A stretch of 64,000 nt of DNA from Faecalibacter sp. LW9 (GTDB lineage Bacteria; Bacteroidota; Bacteroidia; Flavobacteriales; Weeksellaceae), in the NCBI RefSeq assembly GCF_034661295.1, contig NZ_CP141062.1:3038001-3102000 (forward strand), read 5' to 3'. The notes under the pieces are model-generated. The model was not told the origin of the DNA. It did not search any database and saw nothing but the letters and a program-made list of their open reading frames with translations. Position 1 is the first letter of the stretch. Each line of letters begins with the position of its first letter. Shown here in pieces: positions 1-7,975 of the stretch. The position numbers were made by a program, and so were the translations under genes.

Positions 1-1
1 A

Positions 2-97
2 TTATTCATCCAATGGTCTGGGATTGCCATTATCTTATTTGCCATTGTATTTATGAATTACGAACAAGTTTTTCCAAAGAAAAAAACAACGATATAA
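2..97 (+). CDS. C-terminal end of an integral membrane protein (partial)
   Basis: An open frame enters from the left edge and gives 31 residues, ending in TAA at 95-97. It holds one hydrophobic segment (WSGIAIILFAIVFM) followed by a basic tail, so it is the last membrane helix of a membrane protein whose body lies outside the window. Transporters of the drug/metabolite type end in this way, but the piece is too short to name the family. A strong hairpin terminator follows at once. Confidence 0.6.
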   Translation, partial: LFIQWSGIAIILFAIVFMNYEQVFPKKKTTI

Positions 98-101
98 ACA
101 T

Positions 102-130
102 AAAAAGCCGAGCATTGCTCGGCTTTTTTT
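102..130. terminator. Bidirectional intrinsic terminator
   Basis: A stem AGCCGAGC/GCTCGGCT with a three-base loop is flanked by A and T tracts, so it can work on both strands. It lies between the truncated plus-strand membrane gene and the convergent MetX-like gene, whose stop codon is at 129. Confidence 0.85.
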
Positions 131-923
131 AAGCGACATTATTAATAAATTCTTTTTCTAGAATTCCGTCGACCACACGATCGACTTGCTCAATATGTTC
201 TTTCAAATAAATCGTATTTTCGATTTCATCTAGTTCATAAAAATGAAGTTGCTTTTTGATATCATTCAATTTGGTATAAAAACGCTTTAATTCATTACGG
301 TTATAATTCGAATCATTTTTAACCGATATGATGTGAATCTTAGACTTAATATATTGTGCCACTTCAAGTAACCCTTCTCTTCCACGACTTATATCGATGC
401 TATAAAACAAGGATTTTAAAAATTCATTTTTAGCTATAGGCTCTTTGACCAACCAATGATCTGTTTTAGGCGATGAAGCTATTGGAATTAAATTTTGTAC
501 GCGTTTCGGAAATAACGTTGTCATTTCCCAAGCAATACCGCCACCAAGATCCGCCCCGATAATTGCAAAAAGTTCATTGACTTCAAGTTCAAATAACGTT
601 AACCAAAACAATACCGCCACATCGCGAGCTGTGACTTTTTCAAATGGAATGTAGGAATAGTTAATTTCTTTTACCACTTCATTCCCTGGAATATCAATAC
701 AGAATACCGTATATTCTGTTAAATCAATGGCTTTGTTTTTCCCAATGACTCCGTCCCAATGAAACATACAATCCGAATCACTGTTTAAGGAGTGATTAAT
801 CAAAATAACAGGAGCCGTACCTAAAGGTAAACCAAATTGACGGTATGTTACCGAAACATTGTTTACGATAGTATTGTCTTCAAGAGGCCATACTGGAATT
901 GTGATTTGTTGTAACGTTTGCAT
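129..923 (-). CDS. MetX-like alpha/beta-hydrolase fold protein lacking the catalytic Ser and His
   Basis: The 264-residue product follows the homoserine O-acetyltransferase (MetX) fold: an early strand with NHSLNSDSD near residues 43-51 in the place of the usual HALTG-type motif, then a nucleophile elbow. The elbow reads GADLGGG (residues 123-129), so the position normally held by the catalytic serine is Asp125. The C-terminal GHDAFL-type motif with the catalytic histidine is replaced by IENTIYL near 235-241. The usual acid position may be kept (KND near 203-205). The protein is also about 80 residues shorter than MetX, mainly in the lid. It is therefore unlikely to be an acyltransferase and may be a non-catalytic relative. 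It is monocistronic between two terminators. Confidence 0.7.
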   Translation of the reverse strand: MQTLQQITIPVWPLEDNTIVNNVSVTYRQFGLPLGTAPVILINHSLNSDSDCMFHWDGVIGKNKAIDLTEYTVFCIDIPGNEVVKEINYSYIPFEKVTARDVAVLFWLTLFELEVNELFAIIGADLGGGIAWEMTTLFPKRVQNLIPIASSPKTDHWLVKEPIAKNEFLKSLFYSIDISRGREGLLEVAQYIKSKIHIISVKNDSNYNRNELKRFYTKLNDIKKQLHFYELDEIENTIYLKEHIEQVDRVVDGILEKEFINNVA

Positions 924-954
924 TTTATGTTTAATTTTAAGGTTGTTCTTACAG

Positions 955-997
955 TAAAAAAAAATTTCCCCGGCAAAAAAATTCGACGGGGAAATTC
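955..997 (-). terminator. Intrinsic terminator of the small gene at 1023-1103
   Basis: On the minus strand the arms AATTTCCCCG and CGGGGAAATT are followed by a run of T. It closes a short transcript that starts near 1117. Confidence 0.75.
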
Positions 998-1022
998 AAA
1001 GTATCATTTATAAAGCTAAAGA

Positions 1023-1103
1023 TTATATATACGAATTTTCCACGTCTGGATTTGGCGTCCACACCTGTTTACAAATTGACATATATAAGACATTAAATTT
1101 CAT
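1023..1103 (-). CDS. Candidate 26-residue small protein
   Basis: A short frame begins with ATG at 1103 and stops with TAA at 1023-1025. The peptide begins MKFNVLYM and ends WTPNPDVENSYI; an internal ATG at 1082 would give 19 residues. It sits about 14 bases downstream of a good Bacteroidota promoter and is followed by a strong terminator, so the transcript of about 160 bases contains little else. I do not recognise the peptide. A structured small RNA with no translation is the main alternative. The G+C content of the core is higher than that of its flanks, which suggests selection. Confidence 0.45.
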   Translation of the reverse strand: MKFNVLYMSICKQVWTPNPDVENSYI

Positions 1104-1123
1104 AATTGCTGTACTTTCTTATT

Positions 1124-1155
1124 CAAATGTAAAAATTAATTTTCTATAAAAACAA
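1124..1155 (-). promoter_or_regulatory. Bacteroidota sigma-A promoter for the small gene
   Basis: On the minus strand, TTG (1153-1155) is followed after about 20 bases by TACATTTG (1124-1131), which matches the TAnnTTTG minus-7 element of Bacteroidota. Transcription would begin near 1117. Confidence 0.55.
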
Positions 1156-1325
1156 TAAAAACCTCATTAATTTTTGAATATCGCGATTAAAAGACGTCAA
1201 AATCATGATTTTTTTAATAAAATCATTCTCATCATTACAATAAGTTTAGAATAAAATTCGGTTAGTTTTTTGAATGCATTCATCTGTTCATTAAAACGCT
1301 TAATTTCTTGAACAATCTTTAGGGT

Positions 1326-1359
1326 AAAAAAAAATGCTGATTGGAACCAATCAGCATTT
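1326..1359 (-). terminator. Intrinsic terminator of the carbamoyltransferase gene
   Basis: A near-perfect stem (AAATGCTGATTGG paired with CCAATCAGCATTT, two-base loop) ends in a T tract on the minus strand, 19 bases after the stop codon of the carbamoyltransferase gene. Confidence 0.85.
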
Positions 1360-1377
1360 CATTCTATGACAAAAATT

Positions 1378-2349
1378 CTATTTATTTTTTAAAATTTCGT
1401 GGAAAACCGTTTGAGCAGAATAAATTCGATTCGTTGCTTCATCAATTACAATCGAAACATCTGAATCCAATACCTCATCTGAAACGACAACATTACGACG
1501 AACAGGTAAACAGTGCATGAATTTGCCATTATTTGTTAAATTCATTTTCTCCATTGTCACTTGCCAATCTTTATCCCCTTCATTCGCTTGACCATAATTT
1601 TCATAAGACGACCAGTTTTTAGCATACACAAAATCAGCATCTTTTAACGCCTCATCTTGATCGTACATAATTGTAGCACCTTCGGTATATTTAGGATCTA
1701 ATTCCATTCCCTTAGGTTGCACAACTGTAAAATCAACCCAATCTACTTTAGAAAACCATTCAGCAAATGAATTTGGAACCGCTTGTGGCAAACGACGTGG
1801 ATGTGGTGCCCAAGTCATCACAACTTTTACTTTCTTTTCTGGTTTTGCATTGGGATTATATCCAATTTTCTCTGCTATTGTAATTAAATCAGCAAAAGAT
1901 TGTAAAGGATGTAGAGTCGCACTTTCTAAAGAAACAACTGGAACCGACGATAATGATTTTACTTTATTGAACATAATTTCGTGGTAATCTTCATCACGAT
2001 CAACTAATTTTGGAAAGGTACGAACCCCTAAAACATCACAATACGCACTCATGACCTGAATTGCCTCTGTGATATGCTCTTGAGAATCCCCATCCATAAC
2101 AGTACCATCCCCCATTTCTAAGGTCCAAGAATCAGCACCAGCATTTAAAACCCAAGCATTAGCTCCTAAATTATATGCTGCTTTAATTGAACTTAAACGG
2201 GTACGTAAACTAGGATTAAAGAAGATTAAACCTACTGTTTTATTTTTACCTACTGCTTGTTGTCCAAATGGATTAGCTTTAATCTCTAATGCCGTTTTTA
2301 ATAACTCGTCGATGTTTTCCACATCATTTACCGACGTAAATTGTTTCAT
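1378..2349 (-). CDS. argF': N-acetyl- or N-succinyl-L-ornithine carbamoyltransferase
   Basis: This cytosolic enzyme carries out the carbamoylation step of arginine synthesis on an acylated ornithine, as in Bacteroidota and Xanthomonas. The carbamoyl-phosphate loop is FFNPSLRTR (residues 43-51), the HPLQ motif is at 147-150, and the C-terminal HCLP motif is near 281-284. A long insert, MDGDSQEHITEA (residues 85-96), separates it from ordinary ornithine carbamoyltransferases and fits the acyl-ornithine subgroup. Which acyl group is used cannot be settled here; relatives in Bacteroides use succinylornithine. The 323-residue length is normal. It stands alone, with its own terminator, and no other arg gene is in the window. 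Confidence 0.9.
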   Translation of the reverse strand: MKQFTSVNDVENIDELLKTALEIKANPFGQQAVGKNKTVGLIFFNPSLRTRLSSIKAAYNLGANAWVLNAGADSWTLEMGDGTVMDGDSQEHITEAIQVMSAYCDVLGVRTFPKLVDRDEDYHEIMFNKVKSLSSVPVVSLESATLHPLQSFADLITIAEKIGYNPNAKPEKKVKVVMTWAPHPRRLPQAVPNSFAEWFSKVDWVDFTVVQPKGMELDPKYTEGATIMYDQDEALKDADFVYAKNWSSYENYGQANEGDKDWQVTMEKMNLTNNGKFMHCLPVRRNVVVSDEVLDSDVSIVIDEATNRIYSAQTVFHEILKNK

Positions 2350-2486
2350 ACCTGTAATTCGTTATGTTTTATTTGTACCGCAAATTTACTCTAAACGAAT
2401 GATGAATATCGATTTTTTGCGATTTATTTTTAAATTTAAGCAAAATTAATACGAGACATTCCATTCGGAAAGATAGGCTTAATCCC

Positions 2487-3764
2487 ATGAAAAAAACAAT
2501 TCTGATTACTCTTCTTTTATACCTTCCACTCGCGCTTCTAGCTCAAGGAAAAAATGAAACATTAATAGATTCTGAAATTAAAAAACTGAAAATAGTTCAT
2601 GCCAAATACCGAAAATTTGAATCGAAAGTTCAAAGAGATATCTATGATGAACATTTCTCTGAAATCGAACGGAAAATTTCAAAAGGATATACGCAAGGCT
2701 TTATAGCTTTTGATCGTGAATATAATCAATTCATTCAAAAAATTTTTCAAGATTATACCACTACAAACCAAACGTATCAATTGGGTACACCTCATGTATA
2801 TGTGATCAATGACAATTCACCAAATGCATTTACAACTGGATTTGATTATTATTTTATCCATACCGGATTGTTCCAATTGTTGGATAATGAATATCAATTG
2901 GCAGCCGTAATCGGTCATGAATTAGCACATAATTATTTAAAACACACCGATCAATCCATATCGCAACAAGCTGAATTTGCTCAGGATTTTCAAAAAAAAA
3001 TGAAATCCATAAAACGTTCAGAAATGATCAAATTGATTCAATCTCAAGATAAAATTATTCAACAAAAATATGATTTGGCCAATCAATCCCGAAAAAAAGA
3101 GATTGCATCAGACAGCTTAGGATATGTATTCTATAGTCAATTAAATTATCCCAAAGAAGAATATTTAAATCTATTGCAAAAATTAAAAGAATGGGATGAA
3201 GAAGAATTCGATACCATTCATGATGAAACCTATCAAACCATTTTTAATGTCAATGGCGTATCATTCAAAACCAGTTGGCTAAACCTTAAAAAAGATGATG
3301 TATTTGCTGGATTAACGTTTACCGAACACATCGACAAAGACTCTATTCGGTCTCATCCCAACACCGTGGATCGAATGAATTGGTTTTCAAAAACATTCAA
3401 CATTGAATCTAAACTAGAAAATGCAGCAGCTCCTTCTAATGAATTTTTAGATTTAAAACGAAAGGCAAAACAAGATTTTTATGAGCATTTGATTTTACAC
3501 CAAACGTATGATTACGCTTTATATCATATCATTCATCAAATACAAAAAGACCGTACTAGACAAGATTTGAATAAATATTTGGTAAAGATCTTCAATGATT
3601 TACATCAGGCTCGTATGAATCATCGTTTCAATCAATATGTAAGTGTAGCCAATGCCAATCACAAAGATCAAGATTATCATCGTTTTCTCCATTTATTATG
3701 GAATATCCCGACTCCCGATTACCAAAAACTAGCAGACTATTATAATGAAAAAGCAGCCCTTTAG
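2487..3764 (+). CDS. Secreted M48-family metalloprotease
   Basis: The first 20 residues form a signal peptide (MKKTILITLLLYLPLALLAQ). The zinc site HELAH is at residues 144-148, inside the M48-type context AAVIGHELAHNYLKHTD, and the third ligand is probably Glu205 in EIASD. The rest is helical and rich in Lys and Glu, without clear TPR repeats. A periplasmic or surface-exposed peptidase of the BepA/Oma1 kind is expected, perhaps in envelope protein quality control. The 425-residue length is normal for periplasmic M48 proteins. The gene stands alone and shares its terminator with the convergent gene. Confidence 0.85.
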   Translation: MKKTILITLLLYLPLALLAQGKNETLIDSEIKKLKIVHAKYRKFESKVQRDIYDEHFSEIERKISKGYTQGFIAFDREYNQFIQKIFQDYTTTNQTYQLGTPHVYVINDNSPNAFTTGFDYYFIHTGLFQLLDNEYQLAAVIGHELAHNYLKHTDQSISQQAEFAQDFQKKMKSIKRSEMIKLIQSQDKIIQQKYDLANQSRKKEIASDSLGYVFYSQLNYPKEEYLNLLQKLKEWDEEEFDTIHDETYQTIFNVNGVSFKTSWLNLKKDDVFAGLTFTEHIDKDSIRSHPNTVDRMNWFSKTFNIESKLENAAAPSNEFLDLKRKAKQDFYEHLILHQTYDYALYHIIHQIQKDRTRQDLNKYLVKIFNDLHQARMNHRFNQYVSVANANHKDQDYHRFLHLLWNIPTPDYQKLADYYNEKAAL

Positions 3765-3780
3765 GCTGCTTTTTCATTAT
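3742..3780. terminator. Bidirectional terminator overlapping two stop codons
   Basis: A long palindrome, with core GCAGCC/GGCTGC and the flanks AATGAAAAA/TTTTTCATT, spans both convergent gene ends: the TAG of the M48 gene (3762-3764) lies at the loop, and the TAA of the minus-strand gene (3777-3779) lies in the 3' arm. Confidence 0.85.
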
Positions 3781-5273
3781 AAATTAATGCGTTCTAATCG
3801 CATAGAAACTGGAATTTCTTTTTCATCATATGCTGTAATTAAAATATGACCGAATTTCGCGTTATTAAATTGCAAATAATTGTTCTCTGTTTTGTATGGA
3901 ATTTTCTCTTGTGTAAGTTGGCCATGTGAAAATTTATTCACCACTAAATTTCTGGATTTTACCTTTAATAACCCCAAATCTAGGTCTTCATAATAGATGA
4001 TCAATGCATTGTTTTCGACGTCAGATTGTGCAAAAAGAAAACGATCATACCCTTGCCCAATCTTAGATTTTTCTAATACATAATGACCCAGAACCTCTGA
4101 TTTTTCATTTAAATGAATTAAAATGTAATCTTCCGTTTTACTTTTATTATTCCCGAATCGATCCATTCTTAACTTCTTTTTCTCCAATAAAATTACCGAT
4201 GAAAAATCATTGAAATTAAATACTTCAACTAAATTTAAACGAAATCCATCCTCAAATTTTTTACTTCCAAAACCTAAAGTGGCTAAAGCCTCTTTGAATT
4301 GAATGGTCTGATCAACTAATTTAGCACCTTTATCATCATAAACTGTTCTTCTGAAACCACGCATATTAAACGCCGCATCCACTAATGATGTGGTAATAAC
4401 TATTTTATCATCTAAAAACTGTCCCCAATAGCCTTGAGGCATTCCTTTATCAAGTGTTTCCAAATGGTGATTTATTTTTAAAACGTTTTTCTTAGCATTT
4501 AAATCTTTTACATAGATGCTATCAACTTCTGTCACAGCTTTTAACCCTTTCATCTTCAAAACAATTTTTGAAGATAATAGTTTACCATCTTTAATATCCA
4601 ATACAAAAGATTCCTTCATATTAAAAAAACCTTCCCTCTCCAATTTATACTGATAAACCAAATCTGAATTCGTATTGAAGATGCCTAATTCTTTAATTTT
4701 ATTCTCGAAGGTCACGGTAGTCGTATTATGGGTATAAACATGGAAGATGTTTTTTCCTTCTCCTTTGGTTACCAAACGATCAAAAGTATCATAAGTAAAC
4801 ACATTTCTTTCCTTTCCTAATTCTTTTCCTGTAGGCTTTGGAGTAACTTCAAAATCGCGAATAAATTGAGTATCAATTACGGTCTTATTCTTGGCATCTA
4901 AGGCCACATGCATATAGCCCAGATATTTCTTTTTACCAGCATGATATACACGATAGTTCGTATATAAATTCCCTTCCGAAAAATGATTATCAGCTAATCG
5001 GTATTCTAATTTCTTATGAAAAGGCAAAACAAAATCGGCATTCGCAAGTTGATTTAATGATTTATCCAAGATGATATACTCATAGGTAATCATCGATTCA
5101 TCTGCAGTAAGTCCTTTATTAAAATAAAGAATGTAACCTGTAACATTTTTGTTGGCATCTAAAATTGAAGTCTTGTATTCCATTTTTCCGGTAGAAAGTT
5201 CACCCAATTTCTGCAACTGAGCATTCAACCCTATGCACATAAATAGGGATAAGATGTAAAAATAATATTTCAT
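3777..5273 (-). CDS. Secreted protein of unknown function, paralogue of the next gene
   Basis: The 498-residue product has a signal peptide ending near residue 18 (GLNAQ). The rest is beta-rich, with recurring motifs such as YEYIILDKSLNQL and DYILIHLNEKSEVLGHYVLEKS, in which data about a value alternate with charged turns. That pattern suggests a propeller or repeat fold, but this is inference. It aligns end to end with the product of 5387-6895: both open with a LGELSTG/LEELSTG motif and end in LERINL/LEKLNL. No catalytic motif is visible. The pair probably arose by tandem duplication. Each gene has its own terminator. Confidence 0.75.
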   Translation of the reverse strand: MKYYFYILSLFMCIGLNAQLQKLGELSTGKMEYKTSILDANKNVTGYILYFNKGLTADESMITYEYIILDKSLNQLANADFVLPFHKKLEYRLADNHFSEGNLYTNYRVYHAGKKKYLGYMHVALDAKNKTVIDTQFIRDFEVTPKPTGKELGKERNVFTYDTFDRLVTKGEGKNIFHVYTHNTTTVTFENKIKELGIFNTNSDLVYQYKLEREGFFNMKESFVLDIKDGKLLSSKIVLKMKGLKAVTEVDSIYVKDLNAKKNVLKINHHLETLDKGMPQGYWGQFLDDKIVITTSLVDAAFNMRGFRRTVYDDKGAKLVDQTIQFKEALATLGFGSKKFEDGFRLNLVEVFNFNDFSSVILLEKKKLRMDRFGNNKSKTEDYILIHLNEKSEVLGHYVLEKSKIGQGYDRFLFAQSDVENNALIIYYEDLDLGLLKVKSRNLVVNKFSHGQLTQEKIPYKTENNYLQFNNAKFGHILITAYDEKEIPVSMRLERINL

Positions 5274-5352
5274 AATAAGTGTTAATCGGCACGAAAATAT
5301 AGTAATTTTTTAAAATGTTATTCAATAGAATATAACCTTCGAATAACCTATA

Positions 5353-5382
5353 AAAAAATCGAGCATGTACGCTCGATTTTTT
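5353..5382. terminator. Bidirectional-looking terminator after the second paralogue
   Basis: The stem AAAATCGAGC/GCTCGATTTT with a six-base loop and flanking A and T tracts lies four bases beyond the stop codon of the minus-strand gene at 5387. Confidence 0.85.
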
Positions 5383-5386
5383 GATG

Positions 5387-6895
5387 TTATAGATTTAATT
5401 TTTCTAATCGTATAGAAACTTCTTTATCTTCTTGATTATATTCTGTTATTAGAATGCTACCATATTCAGCTTTCGAAAAACGCAAGGACGTAGATTCAGT
5501 TTTAAAGGGCATTTTAAGCTGCGATAATTGGCCATCTTTTAATTTATTAACGACGAGATAATAATTTTTTTTCCCATCTTCTTTTAGTTTTTCTTGATAG
5601 AAGAATAACACTTCATTCTTTTCTTTATTTTCCTGAGAGAATAGGTAGGAATCAAAATATTCTTTTGATTTTTCTAATACCAAATGATGGGTATAATTTC
5701 CTTTTGGATCAAAATTGACAAGAATGTAATCGGTCGTTTTCGTAGCTACAAAATTCCCATCACCTTTTTCTTTTGCCAATAGGATTGTAAAGGAATGATC
5801 GTTAAAGTTAAAATGTTCCGTCATCAAAAATTTATAGCCCTTCGAATCTCGACCATTTTTAAATTTAAGTTCAGCAAAAATATCTTGGTAATAAACCTTG
5901 TTATCCACCAATACTTCCCCTTTTTCATCATAGATCGTACGTTTAATGCCTAACGAAGGTTTTGATTGATATTTCCCTACATATTGCTCTGGAGCCATTT
6001 TTATTTCACCAACCACAAACATTTTTTGATCAAAAACTTCAACATTGGGGTCATAATATTCTTGACCATTGACTAAATTAGAGTTGTAAACAATATTACT
6101 TAGCAATTCACTGGTATTGATATCATAAGTCAACAAGCGATCAACGCCCATCTTTAACCCATCTTTAAAGGTATTTTTTCGTTGCCAAATGACAGTTTGA
6201 TGATTCTTAATACTCTTTCCTAGAAACGAATAGTAATTTTTTCTTTTCTCACCATCTAAATAATATTCATATTTTTTATTAAAATCTGAATCATAAAAAG
6301 TGATGTAATATAAGGGGATCTCCTCGGGGTTTATGCGGTTAAATTGGGTCGCAACATAATACACTTGATCTTTTTCTGCATGAATAAAGACATAATCTGA
6401 AATTCCATAATTCCCTCTGAAATCCATTTTAGCCAATTCATTGAAATTAATTTCTTCATGTTTGTAAATTGTACCATATGTATAAAGAAAATGCTTAAAT
6501 TGATTTGATTTCAAATCAATTGAAGTGACTAATTGCCCTGAAGATATCCCATATTTTTGATCAATAATTCGAGTAACAACATACACCTGTTGGTTGTTAA
6601 AAATAACAGATTGAACACGAGGAACTAATTTTTGAGTATATGGTATTTGATAGGTTCCGTTGGTTACTTTATGTAATTTTTTATCTAAAATTACATATTC
6701 AAATTCTTGTTCTTTAGAATCATTAACTAAACCTTTATTGTAAAGAATAGAATAACCAATAACATTTTTATCTGAATCAGTTAAAATTGATGTAGTTTCG
6801 ATAACACCTGTGGATAATTCTTCCAAATTCTGATATTGAGCAAATAAGACGCATTCAAACAGAAAAAAAAGAATAACAAAAATTGCTTTTTTCAT
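5387..6895 (-). CDS. Secreted protein of unknown function, tandem paralogue
   Basis: The 502-residue product has a hydrophobic signal peptide ending near residue 19 (VLFAQ). It shares the STG motif, the GYxxxxNKGL motif and the YEYVILDKKL block with the product of 3777-5273, and the same C-terminal frame (ILITEYNQEDKEVSIRLEKLNL-like). Aromatic and lysine content is high. It is most likely a periplasmic or surface protein. No domain name can be assigned from the sequence, and no enzyme motif is visible. Confidence 0.75.
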   Translation of the reverse strand: MKKAIFVILFFLFECVLFAQYQNLEELSTGVIETTSILTDSDKNVIGYSILYNKGLVNDSKEQEFEYVILDKKLHKVTNGTYQIPYTQKLVPRVQSVIFNNQQVYVVTRIIDQKYGISSGQLVTSIDLKSNQFKHFLYTYGTIYKHEEINFNELAKMDFRGNYGISDYVFIHAEKDQVYYVATQFNRINPEEIPLYYITFYDSDFNKKYEYYLDGEKRKNYYSFLGKSIKNHQTVIWQRKNTFKDGLKMGVDRLLTYDINTSELLSNIVYNSNLVNGQEYYDPNVEVFDQKMFVVGEIKMAPEQYVGKYQSKPSLGIKRTIYDEKGEVLVDNKVYYQDIFAELKFKNGRDSKGYKFLMTEHFNFNDHSFTILLAKEKGDGNFVATKTTDYILVNFDPKGNYTHHLVLEKSKEYFDSYLFSQENKEKNEVLFFYQEKLKEDGKKNYYLVVNKLKDGQLSQLKMPFKTESTSLRFSKAEYGSILITEYNQEDKEVSIRLEKLNL

Positions 6896-6956
6896 TGTAT
6901 TGTTTAAGAACTACGAAAGTATTAATTAAATTCTAATAGTATTTGCTGGAGAGAAT

Positions 6957-7847
6957 TTAAAATAATAAACCATCCCTATTTTTCGTTGGAATACGAACAT
7001 TTAAACCCAACACTTGATTTAATTTTTCTACAAAATAAGTCGCATATAGTTCTTCCTCCCCTTGTAAACCTTGGTGTATAAAGAAATTTACGGATTGTAA
7101 TCCTTCTTCTTTGAATACTTTTATACGTTCTATCCATGCATCCAATCGAGTGTAGTCCACAGGATCATATGCACTTACAAATCGAACGAATAAGTGAGGA
7201 GTCGTTAATCGCATATGCAAAATATCTCGACGTCCAGGTGTATCAACAATCACATTCGTTATAAAATTTTGTTCCAGTAAATCCGCATATTCATTGAATA
7301 TTGAGTCATTCTGAAACCATTCTTCATTTCTTATTTCGATGGCTAAAGGATAACCTTTCGGAAAATCTTCAACAAAGCCTTTTAAACGTTCAAAATCTTT
7401 GGGTTTATAATTGTCGTGCATTTGTAGAAACGCCATGCCTAATTGCTCTTCAAAAAGTGTGATAGCATCCAAAAAAGTCCACAGTTTTTCTTTCACATTT
7501 AATAATCGACTGTAATGACTAATGCTTTGAGGAATTTTTGGGTAAAACTTAAAATCAGAAGGTGTTTTCTTTTTCCATGTCAAGATTTGCTCTTTTTGAG
7601 GTGAGCTATAAAAAGTACCATTCATTTCAATGGCATTAAATTGCGTCGAATAATACGTTAATTCGTCTTTTGTTTTGGGTGGGTAAAAACCTTTAAGCTC
7701 CGACTTTGCCCAACGTGCTCCACCAACGTAAACCTGAAAGGATGAATGCTCCTCCTTATATTTTGCTAAAATGACCAATGTAGCGGGAGGAATTTCCGGA
7801 AGACTAAAATCAATTCCCTTGATACTATCTACTTTTCCAAACTTCAT
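6957..7847 (-). CDS. DUF72 (YecE-like) protein
   Basis: The 296-residue product has the DUF72 hallmarks: YVGGARWAKSELKGFYPP near residues 40-57, then FNAIEMNGTFY (70-80) and the LAIEIRNEEWF block (about 167-178). The family adopts a TIM-barrel fold that resembles sugar-phosphate isomerases or endonuclease IV, but no activity is established. This copy has a longer N-terminus than most. It is divergent from htpG, with about 130 bases between the two starts. Confidence 0.85.
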   Translation of the reverse strand: MKFGKVDSIKGIDFSLPEIPPATLVILAKYKEEHSSFQVYVGGARWAKSELKGFYPPKTKDELTYYSTQFNAIEMNGTFYSSPQKEQILTWKKKTPSDFKFYPKIPQSISHYSRLLNVKEKLWTFLDAITLFEEQLGMAFLQMHDNYKPKDFERLKGFVEDFPKGYPLAIEIRNEEWFQNDSIFNEYADLLEQNFITNVIVDTPGRRDILHMRLTTPHLFVRFVSAYDPVDYTRLDAWIERIKVFKEEGLQSVNFFIHQGLQGEEELYATYFVEKLNQVLGLNVRIPTKNRDGLLF

Positions 7848-7975
7848 GCTGACTAATTTTTCATAAAAATACAGATTTTATAATTGGGGATAAGACATTA
7901 TGTCAGAATTCGTCGAATGGTATTGGATTTGAAAATAAAAAGACAACTATTTATTTAATAAAAAAACAAAATATA

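Noticed and set aside
1020-1100. tRNA-like segment with higher G+C
   Set aside because: No acceptor stem, anticodon loop or T-loop consensus could be placed; the promoter-ORF-terminator reading fits better.
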